Shown here: positions 19,031-29,084 of the stretch, one piece after another
Layout of the letters: each line of letters opens with the position of its first letter
How positions within the stretch are numbered: position 1 is the stretch's first letter
Assembly (NCBI RefSeq): GCF_947498015.1
Contig: NZ_CANMIR010000003.1
Location: forward strand, 1-64,000
Reading direction: 5' to 3'
Source of the DNA: an uncultured Neptuniibacter sp.
GTDB lineage: Bacteria; Pseudomonadota; Gammaproteobacteria; Pseudomonadales; Balneatricaceae
DNA length: 64,000 nt
The notes under the pieces: model-generated
Seen by the model: only the letters and a program-made list of their open reading frames with translations
Databases searched by the model: none
Told to the model about the DNA's origin: nothing
Translations under genes and position numbers: made by a program

Positions 19031-20368
19031 TTAGTAACTTTGCTGAGTAGCTCGTTTGTACTGACGCTCTCTCAACTCTTTCCTTTTCTTGCTCCACTCT
19101 TGTTCATTTTCAAGTTCGTCTGCATCCTGCAATGCCTCCTCTCGCTGCTCGAGTAGTTTAGGAGAGGCTAGTGATTGTCCCAGTGTATCGAGGTATTGAG
19201 CACTTTTTTGCAGGATGTTTTTGGCGCCTTCAATGTCACCTTGGTCACGTTTTTTGACCGCTTCTTTGTTGTACTCATTCGCGACCTGTTCGGCTGCTGC
19301 TTCATAGGTCGTCATATCAACCGCTTGGTTTATGGCTTCCTCAGAGCGTGTAAAGTGAGCGATGGCGCTGTCAGTTATTCGATCATTTTGTTGATTGATG
19401 AGATCAATATAGTTAACTTCAACATCGACCAATGCTAAATCTGTCTGGTCCTGCTGTGAAGGGATCTCAACCTCAAGAATGATAAACTTTTCCTGTTTAC
19501 TATAAAGCTGGTTTAATCGTGTCTGTACCTGATTCCCTCGAATATTGGCTTCACGGCCCAGAACACGTAGTGGTTTAACACCATCACGGCATTGGATTGT
19601 GATCTCAACTCCCTGTGCTACTACGGATAGAACATCACCGAATTCATATTGAAAAATGCGGCTCAGATCAGTGGCGTTCTCGACAAAAGCATGGTTTCCA
19701 TCGCTGAAGCCTGCAAGCTGGGTCATAAGATCCTCATTGTAGCCAAGTCCAAGGCCAATGGTGGTGACACTGATACCCTCTTTAGCCAGTGACAATCCGA
19801 GCTGACCAAGGTCATGAGGGGTGCTGGGGCCTACATTTGCAAGCCCATCGGATAAAAGAATGACCCGGTTGACCTTATTGCGCTCAAGGAATTTACGCAG
19901 TTCGTAAGCTCCTTTACTGACACCGGCAAAGAGAGCCGTATTCCCATCTGCTTGGATACGTTCAATCGCACGGGCGATGCTCTGCCTGTCACGAACTTTT
20001 GTCGCTGGTACGACAACATTGACGCGGCTGTCATAACTAACCACTGAGATAATGTCATTATCATCCAGGCGATTGATAGCCATGATGGCAGCTTCCTTAG
20101 CACGAAACAGTTTCTCCCCCTGCATTGAACCTGATTTATCCAGCACGATTGCGATATTGGCAGCGATACGTTGCTGAACCTGTTCACGTCTGATCCCTTC
20201 CAGGGATATTTTGATGAAGGCTTTAGAGATGGTCTCTGCAGGCATAACGGGTGTGGCAAGATTAACTTTCAGATCAACCTGCTTGGCATACGAAAGGGGA
20301 CTGATAAGTAGAATGAGTGCTATAGCGAGTACAAGTATGACAGCGTGATTTAGGCGGTTAATGTTCAT
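19031..20368 (-). CDS. Exported von Willebrand factor A domain protein
   Basis: A 445-residue protein. A signal peptide or membrane anchor lies at residues 1-28 (ending SYA). A VWA domain from about 70 to 255 carries the metal-site motif DKSGSM (77-82), the threonine segment DGNTALF and LSDGLAN. A beta-rich region follows, and the C-terminus is helical, charged and probably coiled coil. VWA domains bind partner proteins through a metal ion. Unlike sortase-linked marine VWA proteins I see no VIT domain or sorting signal. Its operon-like arrangement with a kinase and regulator suggests a periplasmic role in sensing or envelope function; the actual function is unknown. Confidence 0.85.
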   Translation of the reverse strand: MNINRLNHAVILVLAIALILLISPLSYAKQVDLKVNLATPVMPAETISKAFIKISLEGIRREQVQQRIAANIAIVLDKSGSMQGEKLFRAKEAAIMAINRLDDNDIISVVSYDSRVNVVVPATKVRDRQSIARAIERIQADGNTALFAGVSKGAYELRKFLERNKVNRVILLSDGLANVGPSTPHDLGQLGLSLAKEGISVTTIGLGLGYNEDLMTQLAGFSDGNHAFVENATDLSRIFQYEFGDVLSVVAQGVEITIQCRDGVKPLRVLGREANIRGNQVQTRLNQLYSKQEKFIILEVEIPSQQDQTDLALVDVEVNYIDLINQQNDRITDSAIAHFTRSEEAINQAVDMTTYEAAAEQVANEYNKEAVKKRDQGDIEGAKNILQKSAQYLDTLGQSLASPKLLEQREEALQDADELENEQEWSKKRKELRERQYKRATQQSY

Positions 20369-20424
20369 AATAACTTTCCTTCAGCAAACCGGATGGGTTA
20401 ATGCAAATTTAGGGGAATACCGCC

Positions 20425-20477
20425 TTGTAAAGGTGAGATAAGTTTATAAATGTTGTAAAAAAATTGTAAATTTGTAC
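20425..20477. promoter_or_regulatory. Tandem TTGTAA repeats upstream of the VWA/two-component genes
   Basis: TTGTAA occurs at 20425, 20453 and 20464, with a related TTGTAC at 20472. Two copies are spaced exactly 11 bp start to start, the usual spacing of tandem OmpR/PhoB-family half-sites. They lie in the 252-bp divergent spacer between the VWA gene and the hemerythrin gene. Binding by the neighbouring regulator is inference. Confidence 0.4.
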
Positions 20478-20620
20478 CACCCTGAAACTCGTCCCAGACT
20501 ATCTTAACTCCTGACTGTTTAAAATGGAGTCAATAATCAGTGATATAGGTCAGTTACAATGGATCTGAAAAATTGAGAATAGAGGATAGTTGCGGTCATT
20601 ATCACAATCAGGAGCATCAC

Positions 20621-20986
20621 ATGACGCTAACAAGTGAACTTATCTGGCAGGATCAACAGCATCAGGTTTTGTTTGAACTGATCGATGAGATTAAAGCAGA
20701 TAATGTGGATGTTTCGATATTCGTACGGCTCAATGATTATGCTGAGCACCATTTCTGTCTGGAAGAGGCGTATATGAAAGCGTTAGATTATCCAGATTAT
20801 GAAGCCCACCTCAGTGCTCACAACAAGTTCCGTAGTGAATTGCAGAAGATGCTGGATGATCATCACAATTACGATCAACAATTGAGAGATATGTTGTCTG
20901 ATTTTTTAGGGGAGTGGTTGAAGCGGCATATCTTTGGTGTTGATAAAAAACTGGAAGCTTATATTCTAAATTCCTCAGTTAAATAA
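20621..20986 (+). CDS. Bacteriohemerythrin
   Basis: A 121-residue single-domain hemerythrin. Likely di-iron ligands are His14, His44, Glu48, His63, His67, His103 and Asp108, in the family order. Such proteins bind oxygen reversibly and may store, deliver or sense oxygen in the cytoplasm. The ATG at 20621 follows an AGGAG site by seven bases; a longer frame starting at 20573 has no support. It is divergent from the VWA operon. Confidence 0.92.
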   Translation: MTLTSELIWQDQQHQVLFELIDEIKADNVDVSIFVRLNDYAEHHFCLEEAYMKALDYPDYEAHLSAHNKFRSELQKMLDDHHNYDQQLRDMLSDFLGEWLKRHIFGVDKKLEAYILNSSVK

Positions 20987-21104
20987 GTAGTTACTGATTC
21001 TTTGTCTACACTGTCAGTTCTGGCAGACGAAATAGTCTGTTACTTGTGTTGCGGCAGTTTTTGTTTTAATTTTCAATAATTCAGGGAATCAGTCGAGAGC
21101 TTAT

Positions 21105-21491
21105 ATGCCTTTAATCTGTATTAAGTCGTTACCGTTTGAAGATGAGTGTGACACGCCTGCGATTATCAAAGGGATCACTGAAGATGTGTCACGGGCCTCG
21201 GATATTGGCATTGAGCATATCACTGTTATCTGGGAATATATTCCGTCCAGGCACTATGCAGTTGCAGGGCTGATGCCCGCAACCCAGCCCCACTGTGGAA
21301 GTCATCCAATATTGGTGGATATCCACGCCCCCAGTTTCTATTCATCGAGTGGTATTGAGGTGATGATGGAAACCATTGCGTTTTCAATCTCAAAACGAAC
21401 CGGTGTTTCCCATAGCAATATCTTTATCAACTACCGTAAAGTTAGCTCAGGTCACGTATTTGATCAGGGTAAAGTGATGCGCTGGAAATAA
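21105..21491 (+). CDS. Fused two-domain tautomerase-superfamily protein
   Basis: A 128-residue protein beginning MPLICIK, so removal of methionine would expose Pro1, the general base/nucleophile of the tautomerase superfamily. Residues 1-60 (ITEDVSRASDIGIEHITVIWEYIP) and 65-125 (ISKRTGVSHSNIFINYRKVSSGHVF) each read as a beta-alpha-beta unit. This matches the double-length enzymes such as malonate semialdehyde decarboxylase and cis-3-chloroacrylic acid dehalogenase rather than short 4-oxalocrotonate tautomerase. The substrate is unknown, and the superfamily call itself is moderate. Confidence 0.6.
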   Translation: MPLICIKSLPFEDECDTPAIIKGITEDVSRASDIGIEHITVIWEYIPSRHYAVAGLMPATQPHCGSHPILVDIHAPSFYSSSGIEVMMETIAFSISKRTGVSHSNIFINYRKVSSGHVFDQGKVMRWK

Positions 21492-21628
21492 GCTGCTTTC
21501 TTGATAGAAGGTTTAGTCTAACCATTCTGTGTGAATCAAACGTTCTTACATATATATTTCATTGTGCTTATAAAAGAATAGTTGCTGCTGATGGTCTGAC
21601 AAGCACAGGGTTGGCTATTCATTGTGGT

Positions 21629-21667
21629 TGATATGCTACAGAGATCTGCCTGCTCTGTAGCGTATCA
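21629..21667 (+). terminator. Long hairpin between convergent tautomerase-like and ndh genes
   Basis: TGATATGCTACAGAG (21629-21643) pairs with CTCTGTAGCGTATCA (21653-21667) in a 15-bp stem with a single G-U wobble and a 9-base loop. On the plus strand it is followed by GTTATTTTC, a weak U-tract. It probably ends plus-strand transcription or protects the 3' end of the converging transcripts. Confidence 0.55.
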
Positions 21668-21674
21668 GTTATTT

Positions 21675-22979
21675 TCAGTGAAGTTTCATTTTTGGCCGTA
21701 CAACCTTACTGATTTTTTCAGCCGTATAAACCAGCATCGCCTTAAAGAAACCGTGGATGGCAATTTGGTGCATCCTGTAAAGGGATATATAGACGATTCT
21801 GGCAACCTTTCCTTCGATGAACATAGAGTTCTGAGTCAGGTTTCCCATCAGGCTACCAACGGTGCTGTATCGACTGAGGTTTACCAGTGAACCATGGTCT
21901 TTATAGATGAACGGCTTAAGCGGATTCTCTTGTAGTCTGGCCTGAACGTTCCGCTTGACCAGTGATGCCATCTGGTGTGCTGACTGTGCTCGGGGAGGTA
22001 CCCAGCTGCCATCCTCCTGCGCGCATGCACAACAATCACCAATCACAAAGATGTTCTCATCAATGCTGGACTGCAGCGTTGGTTTTACAAGAATCTGATT
22101 GCTTCGTGTAAGTTCAAATTTGTACAGATCCGCCAGAAAATCAGGAGCTTTCACACCGGCAGCCCAGATCATCATATCTGCAGGGATCAGTTCATTCTCA
22201 GCGGTTATGAATCCCTCATCACTGGCAGAGGCGATGAGTGTATTCTCTTTCACCTCGACCCCGAGTGCAGTAAGTTCCTTTCGGGCAGCGTCTGAGATAC
22301 GTGGAGGTAGGGCTGGCAGTATTCTGGGTCCTGCTTCTATCAGAGTGACCTTTAACTGGGCGGCTGTCATCTTCGGCAAGCCATAGGATTTGAGCATATC
22401 TGTAACGTTATATAACTCCGCAGACAGCTCAACACCAGTGGCTCCAGCCCCGACGATGGCGATATTCAATACCCCGGATTCCTGCTGGTTCACCCGCATG
22501 AAGTTATTGATTAGCGCGTGATGGAAGCGTTCGGCCTGCTTTGCTGTATCTAAGAAAAAGCAGTGGTCGCTGACGCCTGGCGTATTAAAATCATTGCTGA
22601 CGCTGCCGATCGCAAGGACGAGTGTGTCATATCTTATGGTGCGCTCAGGTAAAATCTGCTGGCCGGAGTCGTCGGTTATCTCATTGAGCGTCACTGTATT
22701 GTTTATATTATCCAGCGCACAAAAGGTTCCGAGCTGAAATTCATAATGATGCTTGGCAGCATGTGCATGGTAGATCACTGCATCGGTACTGGGGTCCAGA
22801 GATCCCGTAGCGACTTCGTGTAGAAGCGGTTTCCAGATGTGTGAGCGCTTTTGATCGATTAAGGTAACCTGTACCTGGTCATCTTTACGGTATTTGTGAG
22901 CGAGTTGGGTGACCAGTTCAAGCCCTCCGGCGCCCCCGCCTATAACTAATATTTTATGAATCTCATTCTGCATGTTCAT
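21675..22979 (-). CDS. ndh: Type II NADH:quinone oxidoreductase
   Basis: A 434-residue flavoprotein, the same length as E. coli Ndh. The FAD-binding motif is VIGGGAGGLELVTQLA at the N-terminus, the NADH-binding motif is AIVGAGATGVELSAEL near residue 165, and VIGDCCACAQ closes the FAD site. It oxidises NADH and reduces quinone at the membrane without pumping ions. The frame is open to 23093, but the ATG at 22979 has a GAGGA site seven bases upstream and gives the expected length. It provides a non-coupled alternative to the Na+-NQR encoded later in the window. Confidence 0.92.
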   Translation of the reverse strand: MNMQNEIHKILVIGGGAGGLELVTQLAHKYRKDDQVQVTLIDQKRSHIWKPLLHEVATGSLDPSTDAVIYHAHAAKHHYEFQLGTFCALDNINNTVTLNEITDDSGQQILPERTIRYDTLVLAIGSVSNDFNTPGVSDHCFFLDTAKQAERFHHALINNFMRVNQQESGVLNIAIVGAGATGVELSAELYNVTDMLKSYGLPKMTAAQLKVTLIEAGPRILPALPPRISDAARKELTALGVEVKENTLIASASDEGFITAENELIPADMMIWAAGVKAPDFLADLYKFELTRSNQILVKPTLQSSIDENIFVIGDCCACAQEDGSWVPPRAQSAHQMASLVKRNVQARLQENPLKPFIYKDHGSLVNLSRYSTVGSLMGNLTQNSMFIEGKVARIVYISLYRMHQIAIHGFFKAMLVYTAEKISKVVRPKMKLH

Positions 22980-23078
22980 CAAACAATCCTCAAAAAGTAT
23001 GGGATTGCTGATTCGGCTAAACGCAACAATTCCATACTGTCTGGAAATCAAATTGTTAACACCAGGCAGACAAAGTAA

Positions 23079-23102
23079 AGCGCTGCTAATCAAAACAGCG
23101 CT
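23079..23102 (-). terminator. Probable terminator of yejABEF
   Basis: AGCGCTG and CAGCGCT form a perfect 7-bp stem with a 10-base loop. Read on the minus strand it is followed by TTACTTTG, a moderate U-tract, about 45 bp past the yejF stop. Confidence 0.55.
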
Positions 23103-23147
23103 AAAGAAGGAGTAATTTGCCCCTTAAGGCGGGCTTATTTATAAGAC

Positions 23148-24746
23148 CTAAAGGCCGAAGGCGGCAGAAAGCAGTTTCTGTGTATAGGGGTGTTGGGGAG
23201 ATGTGAAAATATCAGTTGCCGGACCCTGCTCAACGACATTACCGTGATGCATAACCAACAGTCTGTGGCTGAGAGCTTTGACAACCGCCAGGTCATGGCT
23301 GATGAAAAGATAGCTTAAGCCATATTTAAGCTGGAGATTCCGAAGAAGCTCAACGATCTGCTTCTGGACCGTTCGATCAAGGGCTGATGTGGGTTCATCC
23401 AGAATGATAAGCTCAGGTTTTAGTACCAGAGCACGAGCAATCGCAATACGTTGTCTTTGTCCACCAGAAAACTCATGAGGGTAACGATGCCTGCTCTCAG
23501 GGTTTATTCCCACTTCGCGTAAAGCTTCAATAATCAGCATATCATGCTGATCCCGGCTCTCAGGATGATGAATCTGTAACCCTTCAGCGATGATTTCTGA
23601 AACAGACATTCTTGGGCTCAGGCTACCGAAAGGGTCCTGGAAAACAATCTGTAGTTTACGCCGAAAAGGTTTAACACTTTTCTGGTCAAGGTCCTTCAGT
23701 TCCTGCCCTGCGAAACGGATACTACCTTCACTACTGATCAGCTTGAGGATAGCTAAACCAAGCGTGGTTTTGCCCGAACCGGATTCCCCCACGACCCCCA
23801 GTGTCTCACCTTGTAGGAGGGTAAGGTCAAGTTGATTGACTGCCTTGATATGGTCAACGGTTCGTTGGAAAAAACCTTGTTTGACGGGAAACCATATTTT
23901 GAGGTCAGTCGTTTCCAGGATGGGGGAGGTATCGTGATTTGTAGGTGTAGGCATACCAGAAGGCTCTGCATTGATAAGCTTCTGGGTATAAGGGTGTTCT
24001 GGCTGAGCAAAAAGTTGCTGGGTGGCGGCGGTTTCTACCAGTTCACCCTGATACATAACACAAACGTGATGGGCATAACGCCGGACGATATTAAGATCAT
24101 GTGTGATTAGTAGGATCGCCATGCCCAATTTATTCTGCAGGTCTTGAAGAAGTGTCAGAATCTGCTCTTGAATTGTGACATCCAGCGCGGTTGTGGGTTC
24201 ATCGGCAATCAACAGTTCAGGATCGTTTGCTAATGCCATGGCGATCATGACCCGCTGGCGCTGGCCGCCTGAAAGCTCATGAGGATAACTGTTGAGCCGG
24301 CTTTCCGGATTTGGGATTCCTACCAGATCGAGTAGCTCCAAAATTCGGGAGCGAGCTTGTTTCCCGGTCAGGCCGCGATGCAGAAGCAAAGTTTCACCAA
24401 TCTGCTTCTGTATCGTATGCAGTGGGTTCAGTGAGGTCATCGGTTCCTGAAAGATCACACTGATCTTATCGCCCCGAAGTTGCCGCATCTGATTTTCAGT
24501 ATAATTAAGCAGGTTATTCCCATCGTAGAAAATCTCCCCTGTTGGATGACTGGCCTTAGGGTAGGGAAGTAGCTTCAAAACCGACATCGCAGATACGGAC
24601 TTACCTGAGCCTGACTCACCGACCAGAGCAAGGGTCTGACCACGACCGATCTCAAAACTGATATTTTTGACCGCTTCCACAGGTTCTTCTTCGCCCTGAG
24701 AGAAATGGACTGAGAGATTATGTACGCTCAGCAAAGGATCGGTCAT
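23148..24746 (-). CDS. yejF: Peptide ABC transporter, duplicated ATP-binding protein YejF
   Basis: A 532-residue protein with two complete ABC ATPase domains. The first has [19 protein letters not shown] and [12 protein letters not shown]. The second has [20 protein letters not shown] and [12 protein letters not shown]. The tandem design and oligopeptide family features identify YejF, which energises the YejABEF importer known in E. coli to take up microcin C and peptides. It overlaps yejE by 4 bp. Confidence 0.93.
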   Translation of the reverse strand: MTDPLLSVHNLSVHFSQGEEEPVEAVKNISFEIGRGQTLALVGESGSGKSVSAMSVLKLLPYPKASHPTGEIFYDGNNLLNYTENQMRQLRGDKISVIFQEPMTSLNPLHTIQKQIGETLLLHRGLTGKQARSRILELLDLVGIPNPESRLNSYPHELSGGQRQRVMIAMALANDPELLIADEPTTALDVTIQEQILTLLQDLQNKLGMAILLITHDLNIVRRYAHHVCVMYQGELVETAATQQLFAQPEHPYTQKLINAEPSGMPTPTNHDTSPILETTDLKIWFPVKQGFFQRTVDHIKAVNQLDLTLLQGETLGVVGESGSGKTTLGLAILKLISSEGSIRFAGQELKDLDQKSVKPFRRKLQIVFQDPFGSLSPRMSVSEIIAEGLQIHHPESRDQHDMLIIEALREVGINPESRHRYPHEFSGGQRQRIAIARALVLKPELIILDEPTSALDRTVQKQIVELLRNLQLKYGLSYLFISHDLAVVKALSHRLLVMHHGNVVEQGPATDIFTSPQHPYTQKLLSAAFGL

Positions 24747-25786
24747 GAAACTTTCCTTGAATCAAATGCATCACGGACCGCTTCGCCGATGAAAATAAGC
24801 AGAGTCAACATGATAGAAAGAGTAAGAAATGCGGTAATCCCCAGCCAGGGGGCGTGAAGGTTTGCCTTACCTTGAGCAACAAGTTCGCCGAGTGAGGGGC
24901 TGCCAGGTGGTAGGCCAAAGCCAAGGAAATCAAGTGCTGTCAGGGTGACCACGGAGCCATTAAAGATAAATGGCATGAACGTCAGTGTCGCAACCATCGC
25001 ATTTGGTAGGATGTGTCGGAACATGATCATCCTATTATTTAGGCCTAATGCGCGTGCAGCACGGACATACTCCAGATTTCTCCCTCGCAGAAACTCTGCC
25101 CGGACCACATCAACGAGCTGCATCCAGGAAAACAGAAGCATAATACCCAATAGCCACCAGAAGTTAGGCTCGACAATACTCGCTAGTATGATCAGCAGGA
25201 AAAGTACCGGAAGACCAGACCAGATTTCAATAAAGCGCTGAAAGAAAAGGTCAATTTTGCCGCCATAAAAACCCTGAATCGCACCCGCTATTACACCGAT
25301 AACCGAGCTGGCGAGTGTGAGCACAACTGCGAACAGAATTGAAATCCGGAAGCCATAGATCACGCGCGCCAGCACATCTCTGGCCTGGTCATCCGTACCC
25401 AGTGGGTTTTCCATGGATGGAGGGGAGGGAGCCGGTACTGGCAGATCATAATTGATAGTGTTGAAGCTATATCGAATCAACGGCCAGAGAATCCAACCGT
25501 CACCATCTTCCTGAATAAGGGCCTGAATATAGGGATCTTTGAAGTCGGCGGGGCTCTCAAACTCGCCTCCAAAAGTTAGTTCCGTATATTCGTTAGCTAC
25601 CGGGAAATAAAGATCTCCCTGATAAGAGACAATGAGTGGATCATCATTTGCGATCAATTCGGCAAACAGTGAGAGTGTAAAAAGCAACAGAAAGATCCAC
25701 AGAGACCAGTATCCACGTCTATTATTACGGAAATTATCTATACGACGTTGATTTAGGGGACTCATTCTTGCAGTGATAAAAGCCAT
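24743..25786 (-). CDS. yejE: Peptide ABC transporter permease YejE
   Basis: A 347-residue DppC/OppC-type permease. An N-terminal membrane segment is followed by a sizeable periplasmic loop, then PLGTDDQARDVLARVIYGFRIS and the permease core with the EAA loop (YVRAARALGLNNRMIMFRHILPNA). The ATG at 25786 directly follows the yejB stop (TGATATG) with a GGGAG site. The longer in-frame start at 25825 would overlap yejB by 38 bp and is less likely. Confidence 0.92.
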   Translation of the reverse strand: MAFITARMSPLNQRRIDNFRNNRRGYWSLWIFLLLFTLSLFAELIANDDPLIVSYQGDLYFPVANEYTELTFGGEFESPADFKDPYIQALIQEDGDGWILWPLIRYSFNTINYDLPVPAPSPPSMENPLGTDDQARDVLARVIYGFRISILFAVVLTLASSVIGVIAGAIQGFYGGKIDLFFQRFIEIWSGLPVLFLLIILASIVEPNFWWLLGIMLLFSWMQLVDVVRAEFLRGRNLEYVRAARALGLNNRMIMFRHILPNAMVATLTFMPFIFNGSVVTLTALDFLGFGLPPGSPSLGELVAQGKANLHAPWLGITAFLTLSIMLTLLIFIGEAVRDAFDSRKVS

Positions 25787-25787
25787 A

Positions 25788-26891
25788 TCAGTGCTCCCTG
25801 CTTTCAAAATCAATACGGGGGTCAACTAGTACATAGGTGATATCGCTGATGAGTTTGAGAATGAGACCGATCAACGTGAAGATAAACAGCGTGCCGAATA
25901 TCACAGGGTAATCACGATTAATAACAGCTTCGTAACCAAGTAAGCCAATACCATCAAGGGAGAAGATAACTTCAATCAGCATGGAGCCCGTAAAAAAGAT
26001 TGAGATGAGCGCAGCAGGCATCCCGGCAATAATAATTAGCATCGCATTACGGAACACATGGCCATATAGGACGTTATTTTCTGATAAACCTTTAGCGCGG
26101 GCGGTAAGTACATACTGCTTGTTAATCTCATCGAGAAATGAGTTTTTAGTCAGCATAGTCAGCGTGGCAAAACTACCTATCACTGAGGCAAGAACCGGCA
26201 GAGTGATATGCCAGAAATAGTCCTTTATCTGCCCCCATAGGCTGAGCTCGTCAAAATTGGGTGAGGTCAATCCGCGCAGGGGGAACCAATCGAGCCAGGT
26301 ACCCCCGGCGAAGATTACGATCAGCAGGATAGCAAAAAGGAAGTTGGGGATCGCGTAGCCGATGATGATGGCGCTGCTGGTCCAGATGTCAAAAGGGGTA
26401 CCATCCCTTACCGCTTTCCTGATCCCAAGTGGTATTGATACAGCATAGGTGATCAAAGTCGCCCAAAGGCCAAGAGAGATCGAGACCGGTAGTTTTTGAA
26501 TAATCAGATCGATAACCGATTTATCACTAAACAGGCTGTTGCCGAAATCAAAGACGGCATAGTTTTTCAGCATCTGCCAGAAGCGTTCATGGGCTGGTTT
26601 GTCAAAGCCGTAGAGCTCCTCAATCTCTTTAACAAGCGCAGGATCAAGACCACGGCCGCCGCGATAGCTACTCTCATTACCGCCGTTCACAGCAGTGGAT
26701 TGCTGGTTTGACAGGTCTGACTGTGCGCCGCTAATACGTGCGGTGGCCCCTATGTTAATCCCTTCAAGTTGAGCGATCGTCTGCTCAACAGGACCGCCAG
26801 GTGCGGCCTGAACAATGATAAAATTGATGGTCAAAATGCCGATCAGCGTTGGGATGATCAGGAGCAGTCTGCGGAGAATATAGGCGCCCAT
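25788..26891 (-). CDS. yejB: Peptide ABC transporter permease YejB
   Basis: A 367-residue DppB/OppB-type permease beginning [20 protein letters not shown] long, low-complexity periplasmic insertion follows the first membrane segment (about residues 35-75), as in YejB, then the permease core. It forms the membrane channel with YejE. Its ATG overlaps the yejA stop (TAATG), indicating translational coupling. Confidence 0.93.
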   Translation of the reverse strand: MGAYILRRLLLIIPTLIGILTINFIIVQAAPGGPVEQTIAQLEGINIGATARISGAQSDLSNQQSTAVNGGNESSYRGGRGLDPALVKEIEELYGFDKPAHERFWQMLKNYAVFDFGNSLFSDKSVIDLIIQKLPVSISLGLWATLITYAVSIPLGIRKAVRDGTPFDIWTSSAIIIGYAIPNFLFAILLIVIFAGGTWLDWFPLRGLTSPNFDELSLWGQIKDYFWHITLPVLASVIGSFATLTMLTKNSFLDEINKQYVLTARAKGLSENNVLYGHVFRNAMLIIIAGMPAALISIFFTGSMLIEVIFSLDGIGLLGYEAVINRDYPVIFGTLFIFTLIGLILKLISDITYVLVDPRIDFESREH

Positions 26892-28723
26892 TATTTATCC
26901 TCCGTAGGTTTGATCCACCAGGTATTGAATCCAAGATCATACTTCGGATGAGTTGCAGGCATTTGGAGTTTATTCCAGTACGCTACCCGATATTTGTTGA
27001 TGTGATATTGTGGGATGACATAGTGATTCCACTGCAGGACTCTGTCCAGTGCCCGTGTTCTGAGAACCAATTGTTCACGATCAGGTGCCTGAATGAGTTG
27101 CTCAACAAGATAATCTACAGCGGGGTTTTTTACACCGATTAAATTGCGGCTACCCTCAGCATCAGCGCCCGATGAGTGCCAATAGTCACGCTGTTCATTT
27201 CCGGGCGATGAGGATTGACCAAAACTGCCTACGATGACATCGAAGTCGTAGCTGCGGAGACGGCTGATATACTGTGAAACATCGATTAGACGGATGTTTG
27301 ATTGGACTCCAAGGCGCTCCAGGTTACGAATAAAGGGTGCTACAACACGCTCAAATGCGGGAGAGTAGAGCAGCATCTCAATTTTCAGGGGCTGGCCATC
27401 AGATTTATTAATCAGCTTACCCTCTTTAAAAGACCAGCCCGCTTGTTGTAACAGGCGTTTAGCTTGGCGAAGTTCTTTATAAATTTTGCCATCGCCCCGG
27501 GTTTCAGGAGCTCGGTAGACTTGAGTGAACACTTCGGTAGGAACCTGATCCCTTATCGGCTCGAGAATCTCCAACTCGGCTTTGCTGGGTAATGAGGTGG
27601 CGGCCATCTCAGAGTTCGAAAAAAAACTATGCGTACGCTTGTAGGCGCTATAAAAGATATTTTTGTTGGTCCACTCAAAGTCAAAGGCGAGTGCTAATGC
27701 TTGTCGTACGCGTGGATCGGAGAACTTTTCCCTACGTGTATTGAGTACAAATGCCTGCATGCCAGTAGGATTTTGGTGTTCAATCTCTTGAACAATTATC
27801 TTGCCATCTTCAAAAGCAGATCCGGTATAACTAGTCGCCCAGCGTTTAGATGAGTTCTCCTGACGGAAGTCGTACTCACCCGCTTTGAACGCTTCCATCG
27901 CGACGGTATTGTCGCGGTAGTAATCATATATCTGGAAGTCAAAATTAAAGTAACCAATGCGTGTTGGTAGGTTTTTCGCCCAGTAATCTTTATTGCGTTT
28001 ATAGCTAACGCTGCGACCCGCTTCATAACTATCGATGAGGTAGGGACCTGAACCAATTGGGATATCGAGAGAGGGCTTTTGGAAGTCCCGCTCCTCCCAG
28101 TAGTGTTTAGGAAGTATCGGAACTTCACCCACGATAAGTGCAAGCTCACGGTTTTGATTGTTCTTAAATGTAAATTTAACTCGCTTAGGTGAGAGTGCTT
28201 CGACCTTTGTGATATCTGCGTAGTATGCTTTGTAAAACGGAGCGCCTTTAGATCGCAGGATCTCGAAACTGAAAACAACATCCTCTGCAGTAAGTGGATG
28301 ACCATCACTAAATTGAGCATCAGAGCGTAGATTGAATATGATCCAGCTACGGTCAGAAGGTACCTCAAGAGATTCTGCAACCAAACCGTATAGTGAGAAG
28401 GGTTCATCCAGTGCCCGGGCAAGGAGGGAGTCGTAAATTAATCCAAGGCCGTCGGCCGGATTTCCTTTGATAATAAAGTTATTAAAACTATCAAAAGTAC
28501 CCAGCGCTGAATGTTTGACAGTACCGCCTTTCGGTGCCTGAGGATTGACGTATTGAAAATGCTTAAAATCAGATGCGTAATTAAGATCCCCATGCATCGC
28601 AATACCATGTTTAACCAAGAGAGCATCTGCCATGGATAGCGGTGCATTCAGTAGGGTAAATAATATCGAGAACGATACCAAAGCGAAGTGGCGTAATGGG
28701 CGTAAAGTATACAGATTAAACAA
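26891..28723 (-). CDS. yejA: Periplasmic peptide-binding protein YejA
   Basis: A 610-residue extracellular solute-binding protein of family 5. A signal peptide ends near residue 32 (SMA). The mature protein starts with [11 protein letters not shown] and [17 protein letters not shown], typical of YejA. The only start giving a full signal peptide is a TTG at 28723, eight bases after an AAGGAA site. It captures peptides for the YejBEF machinery and is the first gene of the four-gene operon. Confidence 0.92.
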   Translation of the reverse strand: MFNLYTLRPLRHFALVSFSILFTLLNAPLSMADALLVKHGIAMHGDLNYASDFKHFQYVNPQAPKGGTVKHSALGTFDSFNNFIIKGNPADGLGLIYDSLLARALDEPFSLYGLVAESLEVPSDRSWIIFNLRSDAQFSDGHPLTAEDVVFSFEILRSKGAPFYKAYYADITKVEALSPKRVKFTFKNNQNRELALIVGEVPILPKHYWEERDFQKPSLDIPIGSGPYLIDSYEAGRSVSYKRNKDYWAKNLPTRIGYFNFDFQIYDYYRDNTVAMEAFKAGEYDFRQENSSKRWATSYTGSAFEDGKIIVQEIEHQNPTGMQAFVLNTRREKFSDPRVRQALALAFDFEWTNKNIFYSAYKRTHSFFSNSEMAATSLPSKAELEILEPIRDQVPTEVFTQVYRAPETRGDGKIYKELRQAKRLLQQAGWSFKEGKLINKSDGQPLKIEMLLYSPAFERVVAPFIRNLERLGVQSNIRLIDVSQYISRLRSYDFDVIVGSFGQSSSPGNEQRDYWHSSGADAEGSRNLIGVKNPAVDYLVEQLIQAPDREQLVLRTRALDRVLQWNHYVIPQYHINKYRVAYWNKLQMPATHPKYDLGFNTWWIKPTEDK

Positions 28724-28822
28724 TCGTCAGGTTCCTTCTTCGCGCTGATCTTATTATCTATTTATATCAGTGACACAACCTAACAGCCAGAAGAAAAAGG
28801 TCGTGAACAGTAAGACAATTAG

Positions 28823-29071
28823 CTATCTGTTTTGTTCAAATTGATCTGCAAAATCAGTGAGTTGCTGATGGTAGTGTTTGCGCTTTACTTTGTTGGCAAC
28901 CAACTCGTCATATTTTTGATTGAGAAATTCCTGTTTGTCTTTGTCATCGCCGGAAAGGCCCTTAATAAGATCCTGATCCATCCACGACTGTATCCGCTTG
29001 AACAGGAACAGTTTGAAAGCGATAGCAAGTACAACCGAAACCACAATGATAAAAATGCTAAGAGCATCCAT
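28823..29071 (-). CDS. Small membrane-anchored protein, function unknown
   Basis: An 82-residue protein starting MDALSIFIIVVSVVLAIAF. It has one membrane helix (about residues 3-22) followed by a charged, helical cytoplasmic tail. I do not recognise it. The ATG at 29071 lies 13 bp after the mltD stop on the same strand; a longer in-frame start overlaps mltD. It lies between mltD and yejA and could be translated with mltD. Confidence 0.55.
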   Translation of the reverse strand: MDALSIFIIVVSVVLAIAFKLFLFKRIQSWMDQDLIKGLSGDDKDKQEFLNQKYDELVANKVKRKHYHQQLTDFADQFEQNR

Positions 29072-29084
29072 AAGAGTAACCTGA

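Noticed and set aside
19031..20368. Sortase-target VWA protein of the dedicated proteobacterial sortase system
   Set aside because: No VIT domain, C-terminal sorting signal or sortase gene is present in the window.
27796..28422. 208-codon minus-strand frame within yejA
   Set aside because: It lies wholly inside yejA in another frame, with no family resemblance or ribosome site.
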